A stretch of DNA of 64,000 bases, taken from Serratia rubidaea. Its GTDB lineage: Bacteria > Pseudomonadota > Gammaproteobacteria > Enterobacterales > Enterobacteriaceae. The notes under the pieces were generated by a model. That model made no database searches, was not told the DNA's origin, and saw nothing but the letters and a program-made list of their open reading frames with translations. Numbering within the stretch: the first letter of the stretch is position 1; the number at the start of each line of letters is the position of its first letter. The position numbers and the translations under genes were made by a program. Shown here piece by piece: positions 37,506 to 47,708 of the stretch. The stretch is taken from the NCBI GenBank assembly GCA_901472405.1, contig LR590463.1:1178001-1242000 (forward strand), given 5' to 3'.

Positions 37506-39035
37506 TTAGCGGCGGCGCAGGCCGAACAGCAGCGCCAGGCCGCCCAGCAGCGCGGTAATCACCCACAGCGGCAGCGCGCCGAAGCGGGCGTACGGCGTGA
37601 TGCCGGTGGTTGGCGTTACCTTCACCTCCAGCACCTGACGGGTAAACTGCGGGATCTCGGCAATGACGTCGCCGGTTGGCCCAACCGCGGCGGTGACGCC
37701 GTTATTGGTGCTGCGCAGCAGCGGCCGCCCCAGCTCCAGGGCGCGCATGCGCGCCATCTGGAAGTGCTGCCACGGACCGATGGAGTGGCCGAACCAGGCA
37801 TCGTTGGAGATGGTCAGCAGGAAGTTGGTATCCGGGCGGAAGTTGTCGCGCACCTGTTGGCCGAGCACGATTTCATAGCAAATCGCCGCCGTCAGATCGT
37901 AGCCCTGCACCTTGATCGGCGACTGGACGTAATCGCCGCGGCTGAAAGAGGACATCGGCAGATCGAAGAACGGCGCCAGCGGCCGCAGCAGCGTTTCCAG
38001 CGGTACAAACTCGCCGAACGGCACCAGGTGATGCTTGTTGTAACGGTCGGCGGCCGGGTAGCGGTACGGCGCCTGTTCACCCAGCACGATGACGCTGTTG
38101 AAGTATTCCGTCCCCTGCCGGGTGGCGCGGGCGTCCACGATGCCGGTAATCAGGCTGCTGTGTTTGGCGCGCACCAGATCGTCCATCATGGTCAGGAAAC
38201 CGTTCTGGTTGCTTTCCACGTCAGGAATGGCCGACTCCGGCCAGATAATGATCGGCGCCTTGCCCACATAAGGGCGGGTGGCGTCCAGATAGGCCTGCAG
38301 CGTGCTGACCAGCGCCTGCGGGTCCCACTTCAGCGACTGGGCGATATTGCCCTGCACCATGGCGACGTTAACCGCCTTATCGGGCTGCGGGGTAAACCAG
38401 TGCAGCTGACGCAGCGGCCACGGCAGCAGCAGCATGGCGACGGCGATAACCGCCGGCAGGATGCGGCGGCGCGCGACGGCGTACACCAGCAGGCCGCTGA
38501 GCGACATCAGCACCAACGTGATGCTGTCGACGCCCAGCAGCGGCGCCAGCCCCTTCAGCGGACCGTCGATCTGGCTGTAGCCGAACTGCAGCCAGGGGAA
38601 GCCGGTCAGCACCCAGCCGCGCAGGAATTCGGTAACCTGCCACAGCGCCGGGGCGGCGATCGCCAGCCGCAGCCAGTGGGTGCGCGGCCAGAGGCGCGTC
38701 AGCAGGCCGGCAAACAGCCCGGTGTACAGCGACAGGTAGGCGGCAAGCAGCACCACCAGGAAGATATTGACGGCGAACGGCATTCCGCCGAAGTCGGCGA
38801 TGCTGACGTAGACCCAGTTGACGCCGCTGCCAAACAGCCCCATTCCCCACAGAAAGCCGAGCAGCGCCGATTGGCGCACGCTGCGGTCAAGCGTGACCGC
38901 CAGCAGCCCGCACAGGGAAACGATGGCCGCCGGCCAGATATCATAAGGGGAGAACGCCAGCGTGCCGCAGGCGCCGGTCAACAGCGCCAGCAGGGCGCGA
39001 ACCCGCTGGCGATCGAATAAAGAGGCGTTGGCCAT
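37506..39035 (-). CDS. lnt: Lnt, apolipoprotein N-acyltransferase
   Basis: Inner-membrane enzyme of 509 aa that adds the third acyl chain to lipoproteins. It has about seven N-terminal membrane helices, then a nitrilase-like periplasmic domain with the catalytic glutamate in WPESAIPD and the cysteine in AICYEIV. It lies 7 bp after corC in the ybeZ-ybeY-corC-lnt operon. Confidence 0.97.
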   Translation of the reverse strand: MANASLFDRQRVRALLALLTGACGTLAFSPYDIWPAAIVSLCGLLAVTLDRSVRQSALLGFLWGMGLFGSGVNWVYVSIADFGGMPFAVNIFLVVLLAAYLSLYTGLFAGLLTRLWPRTHWLRLAIAAPALWQVTEFLRGWVLTGFPWLQFGYSQIDGPLKGLAPLLGVDSITLVLMSLSGLLVYAVARRRILPAVIAVAMLLLPWPLRQLHWFTPQPDKAVNVAMVQGNIAQSLKWDPQALVSTLQAYLDATRPYVGKAPIIIWPESAIPDVESNQNGFLTMMDDLVRAKHSSLITGIVDARATRQGTEYFNSVIVLGEQAPYRYPAADRYNKHHLVPFGEFVPLETLLRPLAPFFDLPMSSFSRGDYVQSPIKVQGYDLTAAICYEIVLGQQVRDNFRPDTNFLLTISNDAWFGHSIGPWQHFQMARMRALELGRPLLRSTNNGVTAAVGPTGDVIAEIPQFTRQVLEVKVTPTTGITPYARFGALPLWVITALLGGLALLFGLRRR

Positions 39036-39042
39036 GTGAAAT

Positions 39043-39921
39043 TTAGTCTTCCAGTTTCGGTTGCGGAGCGTTGTCCGGAATTTTTACATGAACCTGGATG
39101 ATACGTCGACTGTCGGCCATGGCAACTTTAAACAGGTAACCTTCGATTTCAATGGTTTCCCCGCGGGTTGGCAGATGGCCGAAGGCCTGCATGATCAGGC
39201 CGCCGATGGTATCGACCTCATCATCGCTGAAGTGGGTATCGAAGGCCTCGTTGAAGTCTTCAATCGCGGTCAGCGCGCGCACGGTGTACATATGGCGGCT
39301 GAGCTGGCGGATATCACGATCTTCCTCATCGTCATATTCGTCTTCGATTTCACCGACAATCAGTTCCAGAATGTCTTCAATGGTCACCAGACCGGAAACG
39401 CCGCCGAACTCGTCGATGACGATCGCCATATGGTAACGCTGGGAGCGGAACTCCTTCAGCATGCGGTCGACCCGCTTGCTTTCCGGCACCACCACCGCCG
39501 GGCGCAGTACCCGATCGATGCTGAACGGCTCGGACTCCGCGCGCATAAATGGCAGCAGGTCCTTGGCCATCAGGATGCCTTCAATATGGTCTTTGTCTTC
39601 GCTGATCACCGGGAAGCGCGAGTGGGCGGAGTCGATGATCACATCCAGGCACTCTTCCAGCGACTGATTACGTTTGAGCGTAATCATCTGGGAGCGGGGG
39701 ATCATGATATCGCGCACCCGCTGTTCGGCGATATCCATCACCCCTTCCAGCATATCGCGGGTATCGGGGTCGATCAGATCGTTCTGTTCGGAGTCGCGGA
39801 TCAGTTCAACCAGATCGTCACGGTTTTTTGGTTCACCGTGGAATAACTGGTTAAGGAGCAGGGTAAAGAACCCCTTCTTGCTACTGGGGCTGTCGTTGCT
39901 TTGAGAATTGTCGTCGCTCAT
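39043..39921 (-). CDS. corC: CorC (YbeX), CBS-domain protein
   Basis: A 292-aa cytosolic protein with two CBS domains ([20 protein letters not shown] and [20 protein letters not shown]) and a C-terminal CorC/HlyC domain. Linked to magnesium/cobalt efflux and, in E. coli, to ribosome maturation with YbeY. It is 83 bp after ybeY. Confidence 0.95.
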   Translation of the reverse strand: MSDDNSQSNDSPSSKKGFFTLLLNQLFHGEPKNRDDLVELIRDSEQNDLIDPDTRDMLEGVMDIAEQRVRDIMIPRSQMITLKRNQSLEECLDVIIDSAHSRFPVISEDKDHIEGILMAKDLLPFMRAESEPFSIDRVLRPAVVVPESKRVDRMLKEFRSQRYHMAIVIDEFGGVSGLVTIEDILELIVGEIEDEYDDEEDRDIRQLSRHMYTVRALTAIEDFNEAFDTHFSDDEVDTIGGLIMQAFGHLPTRGETIEIEGYLFKVAMADSRRIIQVHVKIPDNAPQPKLED

Positions 39922-40004
39922 GGCGTTTTAGTTAATATCACTCATGTCAGAGTAAGGGGTTAGCGACAGCCCCGCGGGCGGGGCTGTGGGGTAATCAGCT
40001 AACG

Positions 40005-40478
40005 TCAAGTGGGATCTTTTTCCGCCAGATAGGGGTCGGGATAGCCCAGCCCCTGCATGATGTCGGTTTCCAAAGATTCCATTTCTTCGGCTTCATCATC
40101 GTCGATGTGGTCATACCCTAGCAGATGAAGGCAGCCGTGAACAACCATATGCGCCCAGTGGGCCTCCAGCGCCTTGCCCTGTTCGCTGGCTTCCTGCTCA
40201 ACCACCTGCCGGCAGATGATCAAATCGCCCAGCAGCGGCAGTTCAATGCCCGGCGGCGCTTCAAACGGGAAGGAGAGCACGTTGGTCGGTTTATCCTTGC
40301 CGCGGTAGGTCAGGTTCAACTCATGGCTTTCCGCCTCGTCCACCAGACGGATAGTGACCTCCGACTCGGGCTGAAACTGCGGCAGCACGCTGTCCAGCCA
40401 ACGCTGGAACGCGGCTTCGTCAGGCAGGCCGGCGGTGTTTTCACAGGCAATTTGCAAATCGAGAATGACCTGGCTCAT
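40005..40478 (-). CDS. ybeY: YbeY, rRNA maturation endoribonuclease
   Basis: Single-strand endoribonuclease for 16S rRNA 3' processing and ribosome quality control, 157 aa. The zinc site is the H-x3-H-x5-H motif in [11 protein letters not shown]. It overlaps ybeZ by 4 bp. Confidence 0.97.
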   Translation of the reverse strand: MSQVILDLQIACENTAGLPDEAAFQRWLDSVLPQFQPESEVTIRLVDEAESHELNLTYRGKDKPTNVLSFPFEAPPGIELPLLGDLIICRQVVEQEASEQGKALEAHWAHMVVHGCLHLLGYDHIDDDEAEEMESLETDIMQGLGYPDPYLAEKDPT

Positions 40479-41530
40479 GGCGTCTCCTGCTCGGAGGCCA
40501 GCTGCGCCTCGCGCTTGCGCTGTTCCGCGAGCGCCTCTTTGCGCTTCTGCTCTTCGGCTTCCCAGGCTTCATAGGCGATGACCACGCGCGCCACCACCGG
40601 GTGACGCACTACGTCTTCGCTGTGGAAGAAGTTAAAGCTGATCTCTTCCACCGCGGACAGCACTTCCACCGCGTGGCGCAGGCCGGATTTCTGGTTACGC
40701 GGCAGGTCGATCTGCGTCACGTCGCCGGTAATCACCGCTTTGGAGTTGAAGCCGATGCGCGTCAGGAACATCTTCATCTGTTCGATGGTGGTGTTCTGGC
40801 TCTCATCGAGAATGATAAAGGCGTCGTTCAGGGTGCGGCCGCGCATATAGGCCAGCGGCGCGACCTCAATCACGTTGCGTTCGATCAGCTTCTCGACGCG
40901 TTCAAAGCCCAGCATTTCAAACAGGGCGTCGTACAGCGGACGCAGGTAAGGGTCGACCTTCTGGCTGAGATCTCCGGGCAGGAAGCCGAGCTTTTCACCC
41001 GCTTCTACCGCCGGACGGGTCAGCAGAATGCGGCGCACTTCCTGCCGCTCCAGCGCATCGACCGCGGCGGCCACCGCCAGATAGGTTTTACCGGTACCGG
41101 CCGGGCCGATGCCGAAGGTGATGTCGTGGTCGAGAATATTGGCGATGTACTGCGCCTGGTTCGGCGTGCGTGGTTTCACCATGCCGCGTTTGGTTTTGAT
41201 GTTCACCGCTTTGCCGTAGTCCGGCACGCTGTCGGCAACCTGTTCCAGTACGCGGCTCTCTTTGATCGCCAGATGGATCTGTTCCGGGTCGATATCGGGG
41301 ATCACGCCGCGGATCGGCGCCGTGTCCACGTACAGGTGACGCAGAATATCGGCGGCGGCCACCACGCAGGGGTTTTTACCGACCAGTTTAAACCGGTTGT
41401 CACGGCGGCTGATTTCAATCCCCAGCCGGCGTTCGAGCTGTTTGATATTGTCATCAAACGGGCCGCACAGGCTGAGCAAACGCTGATTGTCTGCGGGCTC
41501 TAACAGAATTTCTTGTGTTGCGACGTTCAA
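40475..41530 (-). CDS. ybeZ: YbeZ, PhoH-like ATPase
   Basis: A 351-aa ATPase with Walker A GPAGTGKT, Walker [11 protein letters not shown] and a PhoH core ([20 protein letters not shown]). The C-terminal tail is rich in charged residues. It is the first gene of the ybeZ-ybeY-corC-lnt operon and is thought to work with YbeY. Confidence 0.96.
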   Translation of the reverse strand: MNVATQEILLEPADNQRLLSLCGPFDDNIKQLERRLGIEISRRDNRFKLVGKNPCVVAAADILRHLYVDTAPIRGVIPDIDPEQIHLAIKESRVLEQVADSVPDYGKAVNIKTKRGMVKPRTPNQAQYIANILDHDITFGIGPAGTGKTYLAVAAAVDALERQEVRRILLTRPAVEAGEKLGFLPGDLSQKVDPYLRPLYDALFEMLGFERVEKLIERNVIEVAPLAYMRGRTLNDAFIILDESQNTTIEQMKMFLTRIGFNSKAVITGDVTQIDLPRNQKSGLRHAVEVLSAVEEISFNFFHSEDVVRHPVVARVVIAYEAWEAEEQKRKEALAEQRKREAQLASEQETP

Positions 41531-41789
41531 ACTATTCCTCTAGGTCACATCGGGCCTGTTGATGTCACGTTGCGCGTACGGGACGCGCGCGTTCAGGGCA
41601 AAACCTGAGTCATCTCTATCCGGCATCATACTTCCGGCAGCGCTGCCGAAGTCAGACGGATATACGATGAATTATTCATGGTGCGCGGCGAGCGCGCAAG
41701 TTTACCCCTGATCTATCTGTGCGCCAGCGCAGGAATTCAAGGGGAAATCATGAAAAATGCGACCCACTTCGCCGCGTAAGCGGGTGGCC
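41531..41789. other. Leader of ybeZ
   Basis: About 260 bp between the miaB terminator and ybeZ. In E. coli this operon has a heat-shock promoter, but I could not assign clear -35/-10 boxes here. Confidence 0.3.
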
Positions 41790-41822
41790 GCAAAATAAAA
41801 CAGCCGGGCAAACGCCCGGCCA
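41790..41822 (-). terminator. Rho-independent terminator of miaB
   Basis: The stem GCCGGGCG/CGCCCGGC is followed by TGTTTTATTTT on the minus strand, about 40 bp past the miaB stop. Confidence 0.85.
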
Positions 41823-41858
41823 GGTTACGCTCATTGCAGGTGATCGCGCTGACGAGTA

Positions 41859-43285
41859 TTAAGGCTGGTAGCTGCCGACGCCCAACTCATCTTCTTTACG
41901 GGTGCGGGCGATCACCGACTGCGGAGATTCGTGCACGCGCAGATCCATCTGCTGTTCGGTGCGCACCACGACGCCGCGCAGCGAGTTGGCCAGCACCTCG
42001 GTAATCTCTACGTCGACAAACTGGCCGACCATATCCGGCGTGCCTTCGAAGTTGACCACCCGGTTGCACTCGGTGCGGCCCGCCAGCTCCATCACGTTCT
42101 TGCGCGAGGTGCCTTCAACCAGGATGCGTTGTACGGTGCCCAGCATGCGGCGGCTGAACTGACGCGCCTGCTGGCTGAGGCGATCCTGCAGAATATACAG
42201 GCGCTGTTTTTTCTCTTCTTCGCTGACGTCGTCCACCATATCGGCGGCCGGCGTGCCGGGGCGCGATGAGTAGATAAAGCTGAAGCTGGTGTCGAAGTTG
42301 ACCTCGGCAATCAGGTTCATGGTCTGCTCGAAGTCGGCCTGCGATTCGCCCGGGAAGCCGATGATAAAGTCGGAGCTGAGCTGGATATTGGGCCGCACCT
42401 TGCGCAGCTTGCGGATAATCGCCTTATATTCCAGCGCGGTATGCGCGCGCTTCATCATGGTCAGAACGCGGTCGGAACCGCTCTGTTACCGGCAGGTGCA
42501 GATGGCTGACCAGCTCCGGCGTGTCTTCATACACCGCGATGATGTCGTCGGTGAACTCGATCGGATGGCTGGTGGTGAAACGGATGCGGTCAATGCCGTC
42601 GATGGCCGCCACCAGGCGCAGCAGTTCGGCGAAGGTGCAGATATCGCCGTCGTAGGTGGCGCCGCGGTAGGCGTTGACGTTCTGGCCCAGCAGGTTGACC
42701 TCGCGCACCCCTTGCGCCGCCAGCTGCGCGACTTCGAACAGGATATCGTCGCTCGGGCGGCTGACTTCTTCGCCGCGGGTGTACGGCACCACGCAGAAGG
42801 TGCAGTATTTGTTGCAGCCTTCCATGATGGAGACAAAGGCGGTCGGGCCTTCGGCGCGCGGCTCCGGCAGGCGGTCGAACTTCTCGATTTCCGGGAAGCT
42901 GATATCGACGATCGGGCTGCGGGTGCCCTGCACGTGGTTAATCATCTCCGGCAGGCGGTGCAGCGTCTGCGGCCCGAAAATAACGTCGACGCAGGGCGCG
43001 CGCTGGCGAATGTGGTCGCCTTCCTGCGAGGCGACGCAGCCGCCGACGCCGATAATCAGATCGGGATTCTTCTCTTTTAACTGCTTCCAGCGGCCCAACA
43101 TAGCGAAAACTTTTTCCTGCGCTTTCTCGCGGATTGAGCAGGTATTCAGCAGCAGCACGTCCGCCTCTTCGGCGTTTTCCGGTCCATTGGTAACCGTGCG
43201 TGCTTCCCAGTAAGTCTGCCATTTTGGATGAATCGTATTCATTCATCTGACAGCCCCAGGTTTTGATATGTAGTTTCTTGGTCAT
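41859..43285 (-). CDS. miaB: MiaB, tRNA-2-methylthio-N6-isopentenyladenosine synthase, two frameshifts
   Basis: Radical-SAM methylthiotransferase modifying A37 of tRNAs. Visible are the N-terminal iron-sulfur cysteines (TWGCQM, LNTCSI, GGCVA), the radical-SAM motif CNKYCTFC and a C-terminal TRAM domain. The frame breaks twice, at the TTTT run 43175-43178 and the TT at 42486-42487 (plus strand); removing one base at each restores an unbroken 474-aa protein, the exact E. coli length. Sequencing error is the simplest explanation. Confidence 0.93.
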
Positions 43286-43579
43286 CGAATAGCCATTATC
43301 AGTGCGAAGCGAAATTAAGCTGCATTATACCCGAATCACTCAGGCTGCAGGGAGACGGCAACGCAGCGAGCGTCCCGCGCGCGGCTGCCGTGAGCCTGCG
43401 CCTTGCTTACGACGGGAATAGCGACATTGCAGAAGGGGCATTGTAAACACTTGCCGCGGCGGTGACCAGCGCGGGGAAAATCTCCTGTGACCTGAAGCCG
43501 GATGAAAAATCCGGTACACTAAGGGGCAATACGCCGCGCAGGATAGGGCGGCGCTCACCAACCAACAAGCATAACCAAC
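43286..43579. other. Divergent miaB-ubiF intergenic region
   Basis: About 290 bp holding the leaders of both genes. No other feature was recognised. Confidence 0.4.
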
Positions 43580-44761
43580 ATGAAGACTTCTCAAACAGGG
43601 TACGACGTCGCCGTAGTCGGCGGCGGCATGGTCGGCGCGGCCGCCGCGCTCGGGCTGGCGCAGGCCGGTTTTCGCGTGGCGCTGCTGGAGCATCAGGCGC
43701 CGGCGGCGTTTGAACCGCACAGCGCGCCGGATCTGCGGATTTCCGCCATTGGCTGCGCCTCGGTGGCTCTGTTGAAACAGCTGGGCGCCTGGCCGGCGCT
43801 GGCGCAGATGCGTTCGGCGCCGTACCGCCGGCTGGAAACCTGGGAGTGGGAGTCGGCGCGGGTGGCGTTCGACGCCGCCGAGCTGGGCCTGCCCGAGCTT
43901 GGGTTTATGGTGGAGAACCGTCTGCTGCAGCTGGCGCTGTGGCAGCAGCTGCAGCACTGCGACACGCTGACGCTGCACTGTCCGGCCAGGCTGCAGGCGC
44001 TGCGGCGTGAGGATGAGGCGTGGCGGCTGGCGCTGGACGACGGTGAAACGCTGACGGCGCGGCTGGTGGTCGGCGCCGACGGCGCGCACTCGCAGGTGCG
44101 CAAGCTGGCGGATATCGGCGTCAGCGGCTGGCAGTATCGTCAGTCCTGCATGCTGATCACCGTGCAGACCGGCGCGCCGCAGCAGGACGCCACCTGGCAG
44201 CAGTTTTTCCCTTCCGGCCCGCGCGCCTTCCTGCCGCTGTATGACGACTGGGCCTCGCTGGTGTGGTACGACAGCCCGCAGCGCATCCGCCAGCTGCAAA
44301 GTATGCCGATGGCGCAGCTGGAGCAGGAGATTACCGCGGCGTTTCCGGCGCGGCTCGGTGCCGTGAAGGCGCATGCCGCCGGCTCCTTCCCGCTGGTGCG
44401 CCGCCATGCCCAGCGTTACGTCCTGCCGGGGCTGGCGCTGGTCGGCGATGCGGCGCACACCATCAACCCGCTGGCCGGGCAGGGGGTTAACCTGGGCTAC
44501 CGCGACGTTGACGCGTTGCTGAATGTCCTGCTGGAGGCGCGTGATCAAGGAGAGGAGTGGGCAAGCGAGGCGGTGCTGCAGCGCTATCAGCGCCGGCGCC
44601 GCGCCGACAACCTGCTGATGCAGAGCGGGATGGATCTGTTCTATACCGCCTTCAGCAACCGCCTGGCGCCGCTCGGCGTGGCGCGCAACCTGGCGCTGAT
44701 GGCCGCCGAACGCGCCGGTGGGTTGAAACAGAAGGCGCTGAAGTATGCGCTGGGGTTATAA
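43580..44761 (+). CDS. ubiF: UbiF, 3-demethoxyubiquinol 3-hydroxylase
   Basis: FAD-dependent monooxygenase of 393 aa for the last hydroxylation in ubiquinone synthesis. The N-terminal dinucleotide-binding motif is VVGGGMVGAAAALGLAQAG; the second FAD motif is GDAAHTINPLAGQGVNLG. Divergent from miaB, as in E. coli. A terminator follows. Confidence 0.95.
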   Translation: MKTSQTGYDVAVVGGGMVGAAAALGLAQAGFRVALLEHQAPAAFEPHSAPDLRISAIGCASVALLKQLGAWPALAQMRSAPYRRLETWEWESARVAFDAAELGLPELGFMVENRLLQLALWQQLQHCDTLTLHCPARLQALRREDEAWRLALDDGETLTARLVVGADGAHSQVRKLADIGVSGWQYRQSCMLITVQTGAPQQDATWQQFFPSGPRAFLPLYDDWASLVWYDSPQRIRQLQSMPMAQLEQEITAAFPARLGAVKAHAAGSFPLVRRHAQRYVLPGLALVGDAAHTINPLAGQGVNLGYRDVDALLNVLLEARDQGEEWASEAVLQRYQRRRRADNLLMQSGMDLFYTAFSNRLAPLGVARNLALMAAERAGGLKQKALKYALGL

Positions 44762-44798
44762 GCTGCCGGGCAGTCGCCGCGCAGCGTGAGCAACAGAA

Positions 44799-44822
44799 GG
44801 TCGGGACGCCCGGCCTTTTTCT
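44799..44822 (+). terminator. Rho-independent terminator of ubiF
   Basis: The stem GGTCGGG/CCCGGCC (one G-T pair) followed by five T, about 40 bp after the ubiF stop. Confidence 0.8.
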
Positions 44823-44847
44823 TTGTTTGCGTGTGGAAGAGCAGAAA

Positions 44848-44875
44848 AGCAAAAAGCCCAACGAAGTGGGCTTTT
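44848..44875 (-). terminator. Rho-independent terminator of the tRNA operon
   Basis: The stem AAGCCCA/TGGGCTT followed by TTTGCTTTTC on the minus strand, just past the last tRNA gene. Confidence 0.85.
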
Positions 44876-44883
44876 CTAAAATG

Positions 44884-44958
44884 TGGCTGGGGTACGAGGA
44901 TTCGAACCTCGGAATGCTGGAATCAGAATCCAGTGCCTTACCGCTTGGCGATACCCCA
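44884..44958 (-). tRNA. tRNA-Gln (CUG)
   Basis: A 75-nt cloverleaf ending in CCA, with anticodon loop TTCTGAT giving CUG. Last gene of the minus-strand tRNA operon; corresponds to glnV/glnX of E. coli, of which only one copy is present here. Confidence 0.97.
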
Positions 44959-44979
44959 ATTGTGAAAGCAATTTAGCAA

Positions 44980-45056
44980 TGGTGGCTACGACGGGATTTG
45001 AACCTGTGACCCCATCATTATGAGTGATGTGCTCTAACCAGCTGAGCTACGTAGCC
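44980..45056 (-). tRNA. tRNA-Met (CAU), elongator
   Basis: A 77-nt cloverleaf beginning GGCTACG and ending CCA, with CAT anticodon in CTCATAA. The G1-C72 pair and context mark it as elongator Met (metU-like). Confidence 0.96.
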
Positions 45057-45095
45057 GCGCTAAATATTGCTTTATCGACTTGCAGGTTGTTTGTA

Positions 45096-45170
45096 TGGCT
45101 GGGGTACCTGGATTCGAACCAGGGAATGCCGGTATCAAAAACCGGTGCCTTACCGCTTGGCGATACCCCA
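45096..45170 (-). tRNA. tRNA-Gln (UUG)
   Basis: A 75-nt cloverleaf with anticodon loop TTTTGAT giving UUG. Identical to the next copy (45218-45292); corresponds to glnW/glnU. Confidence 0.97.
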
Positions 45171-45217
45171 ACAACCGTTACAAATCTTTCCTGCTTACCG
45201 CCTTCTCAGAGAGAAGA

Positions 45218-45292
45218 TGGCTGGGGTACCTGGATTCGAACCAGGGAATGCCGGTATCAAAAACCGGTGCCTTACCGCTTGGCGATACCCCA
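45218..45292 (-). tRNA. tRNA-Gln (UUG)
   Basis: Second, identical 75-nt tRNA-Gln(UUG) gene of the operon. Confidence 0.97.
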
Positions 45293-45320
45293 TCAGCAGA
45301 GCCGACGACGATGAAGAGAG

Positions 45321-45405
45321 TGGTGCGGGAGGCGAGACTTGAACTCGCACACCTTGCGGCGCCAGAACCTAAATCTGGTGCGTCTACCAATTTCGCCACT
45401 CCCGC
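45321..45405 (-). tRNA. leuW: tRNA-Leu (UAG)
   Basis: An 85-nt tRNA with a long variable arm (class II), starting GCGGGAG and ending CCA; the anticodon loop TTTAGGT gives UAG. Corresponds to leuW. Confidence 0.97.
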
Positions 45406-45413
45406 AAAAAAGA

Positions 45414-45490
45414 TGGTGGCTACGACGGGATTCGAACCTGTGACCCCATCATTATGAGTGATGTGCTCTAACCAGCTGAGCTACGTAGCC
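45414..45490 (-). tRNA. tRNA-Met (CAU), elongator
   Basis: First gene of the operon (metT-like), 77 nt. It differs from the second Met copy at one T-arm base (TTCGAA here, TTTGAA in the other on the plus-strand reading). Confidence 0.96.
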
Positions 45491-45529
45491 ATCTTTTTTC
45501 GCGCTACCTTCATCGGCGTTGCGGGGCGC

Positions 45530-45558
45530 ATTATGCGTATATGACCGATTTGCGTCAA
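45530..45558 (-). promoter_or_regulatory. Sigma-70 promoter of the tRNA operon
   Basis: On the minus strand TTGACG (45553-45558) and CATAAT (45530-45535) are 17 bp apart, followed by a GCGCCCC discriminator typical of stringently controlled stable-RNA promoters. The first tRNA begins about 40 bp downstream. Confidence 0.85.
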
Positions 45559-45661
45559 CAAGTTTTTTGCCGAAAAAGCGTTGCAGGCTGCCGTTTGTCT
45601 GGGTTGTGAACAGTATGGCGATAAAATCGGCAATTCATTCAATTTATGGTTTAAAACATCA

Positions 45662-45689
45662 ACAAAAAGGCGAACCCGCAGGTTCGCCG
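45662..45689 (-). terminator. Rho-independent terminator of asnB
   Basis: The stem GGCGAACC/GGTTCGCC followed by TTTTTGTTG on the minus strand, about 20 bp past the asnB stop. Confidence 0.9.
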
Positions 45690-45709
45690 TCGTATTGATC
45701 TATAGCGGT

Positions 45710-47374
45710 TTACTGATAGGCGGACTGGTGCACGCCGACGGCGCGGCCGGACGGATCGTCCATTTTTTTGAATGATTCATCCCACTCAATCGCCTTGGCT
45801 GATGAACAGGCCACCGACGGGCCGCCCGGCACGCACTCGGCGGCGCTTGGCAGCGGGAACAGCTCTTCAAAAATCTCACGGTACAGGTAGCCTTCTTTCG
45901 AGGTCGGCGTGTTGTACGGGAAGCGGAAACGTGCGGTTTCGAGCTGTTGGTCGCTGATTTGCTGCGCAGCCACCTCTTTTAAGGTGTCAATCCAGCTGTA
46001 GCCCACGCCGTCGGAGAACTGCTCTTTCTGGCGCCAGGCCACGCTGGCCGGCAGATAGGATTCGAAACACTCGCGGATAATGTGTTTTTCCATTTTGCCG
46101 TTGCCGCACATTTTATCCTGCGGGTTGATGCGCATCGCCACGTCGAGGAATTTCTTGTCGAGGAACGGTACGCGCGCCTCAACGCCCCAGGCGGACATCG
46201 CCTTGTTGGCGCGCGCGCAGTCGAACATATGCAGCGCCAGCAGTTTACGCACCGTCTCGTCGTGGAACTCGCGCGCGTCCGGCGCCTTATGGAAGTAAAG
46301 GTAGCCGCCGAACACTTCGTCGGCCCCTTCGCCGGACAGCACCATCTTGATGCCCATCGCCTTGATCTTGCGCGACATCAGATACATCGGCGTCGAGGCG
46401 CGGATGGTGGTGACGTCGTAGGTTTCAATGTGGTAAATCACGTCGCGGATGGCGTCCAGACCTTCCTGCACGGTGAAGTGAATTTCATGGTGCACGGTGC
46501 CGAGGTGGTTGGCCACCTCCTGCGCGGCGCGCAGATCCGGCGAACCTTGCAGGCCGACGGCGAACGAGTGCAGCTGCGGCCACCAGGCTTCGCTGCGCTC
46601 CTGATCTTCCACGCGGCGCGCGGCGTATTTTTTGGTGATGGCGGAAATCACCGACGAGTCCAGGCCGCCGGACAGCAGCACGCCGTAAGGCACGTCGGAC
46701 ATCAGGTGGCTTTTTACCGACTCTTCCAGCGCGTTGCGCAGCGCATTGGCGTCGGTGACGCTGTCTTTGACGCTGTCATAGTCAAACCAGTCGCGCTGGT
46801 AATATTGGCGGATCTCGCCGTCCTGGCTCCACAGGTAGCTGCCGGCGGGGAACTCTTTAATGGTGCGGCAGACCGGCACCAGCGCCTTCATTTCCGAGGC
46901 GACGAACAGGTTGCCGTGCTCATCAAAGCCCATATACAGCGGAATGATGCCGATATGGTCGCGGCCGATCAGGTAGGCGTCTTTTTCCGCGTCATACAGC
47001 GCGAAGGCGAACATCCCCTGCAGATCGTCGAGGAACGCCGGGCCCTTCTCCTGATACAGCGCCAGGATCACTTCACAGTCGGAGCCGGTCTGGAACTGAT
47101 AGCGGTCGCTCAAGGCGTCGCGCAGCGTCTGGTGGTTGTAGATTTCGCCGTTTACCGCCAGAACGTGAGTATGTGCCGCGTTATACAGCGGCTGCGCGCC
47201 ATTATTGACATCGACGATCGACAGGCGCTCATGCGCCAGAATAGCTTTATCGCTGGCGTAAATGCCGGACCAGTCCGGGCCGCGGTGGCGCATCAAACGA
47301 GACAGCTCGAGCGCTTTTTTACGCAGCTCAGCGGGATCGGACTTCAGATCGAGCACACCGAAAATAGAACACAT
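45710..47374 (-). CDS. asnB: AsnB, glutamine-hydrolysing asparagine synthetase
   Basis: Makes asparagine from aspartate, ATP and glutamine; 554 aa. Cys2 is the N-terminal nucleophile (MCSIFGVLD) of the glutaminase domain. The synthetase domain has the pyrophosphate loop LSGGLDSS. Located between the tRNA operon and the nag region, as in E. coli. Confidence 0.97.
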   Translation of the reverse strand: MCSIFGVLDLKSDPAELRKKALELSRLMRHRGPDWSGIYASDKAILAHERLSIVDVNNGAQPLYNAAHTHVLAVNGEIYNHQTLRDALSDRYQFQTGSDCEVILALYQEKGPAFLDDLQGMFAFALYDAEKDAYLIGRDHIGIIPLYMGFDEHGNLFVASEMKALVPVCRTIKEFPAGSYLWSQDGEIRQYYQRDWFDYDSVKDSVTDANALRNALEESVKSHLMSDVPYGVLLSGGLDSSVISAITKKYAARRVEDQERSEAWWPQLHSFAVGLQGSPDLRAAQEVANHLGTVHHEIHFTVQEGLDAIRDVIYHIETYDVTTIRASTPMYLMSRKIKAMGIKMVLSGEGADEVFGGYLYFHKAPDAREFHDETVRKLLALHMFDCARANKAMSAWGVEARVPFLDKKFLDVAMRINPQDKMCGNGKMEKHIIRECFESYLPASVAWRQKEQFSDGVGYSWIDTLKEVAAQQISDQQLETARFRFPYNTPTSKEGYLYREIFEELFPLPSAAECVPGGPSVACSSAKAIEWDESFKKMDDPSGRAVGVHQSAYQ

Positions 47375-47645
47375 ACAAACTCTCCTAAACGACTTTTTCT
47401 GGGACTGTGATGTTGTTTTTTGCTGTTATACGCAGCCGGAAGCATGGCTGCGGGCTGTTTATGAAAATGCGCCAAAAGCGACGTCGGGCGCAAGCGTTTT
47501 CATATTCAGGGGAAAAATAGTTATTGGCGGGGTGCCAACTTTTAACGAATATTCATATTTAAGGCTTATTTTTTGATGAATCGTTAAATGAAGCGCGCTG
47601 TCGGTGGTTTTTTGGGCGCTCGGCGGCGGGAAAGATTAAGCATCA
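47375..47645. other. Leader region of asnB
   Basis: About 270 bp without a recognisable gene, AT-rich at 47520-47600. Presumably the asnB promoter; no boxes could be assigned with confidence. Confidence 0.3.
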
Positions 47646-47647
47646 GA

Positions 47648-47688
47648 CAGGTTACCGGCGCGGCGATGTTCGCCAGCCGGTAACCCGG
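47648..47688 (-). terminator. Possible hairpin after the GH18 gene
   Basis: The repeat GGTTACCGGC/GCCGGTAACC, about 30 nt apart, lies just past the chitinase stop. No strong T-tract. Confidence 0.45.
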
Positions 47689-47708
47689 GCGGGGAAATGC
47701 CGGGCGGG

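Noticed and set aside
37363..37566. 67-codon minus-strand ORF near the lnt end
   Set aside because: It runs through the lnt terminator, overlaps lnt in another frame and has no protein-like composition.
45024..45457. ORFs of 91-125 codons across the tRNA genes
   Set aside because: They are translations of tRNA genes ([13 protein letters not shown] artefacts commonly misannotated).
44884..45490. CRISPR-like repeats
   Set aside because: The repeated units are tRNA-Gln and tRNA-Met genes with full cloverleaf structure and CCA ends.
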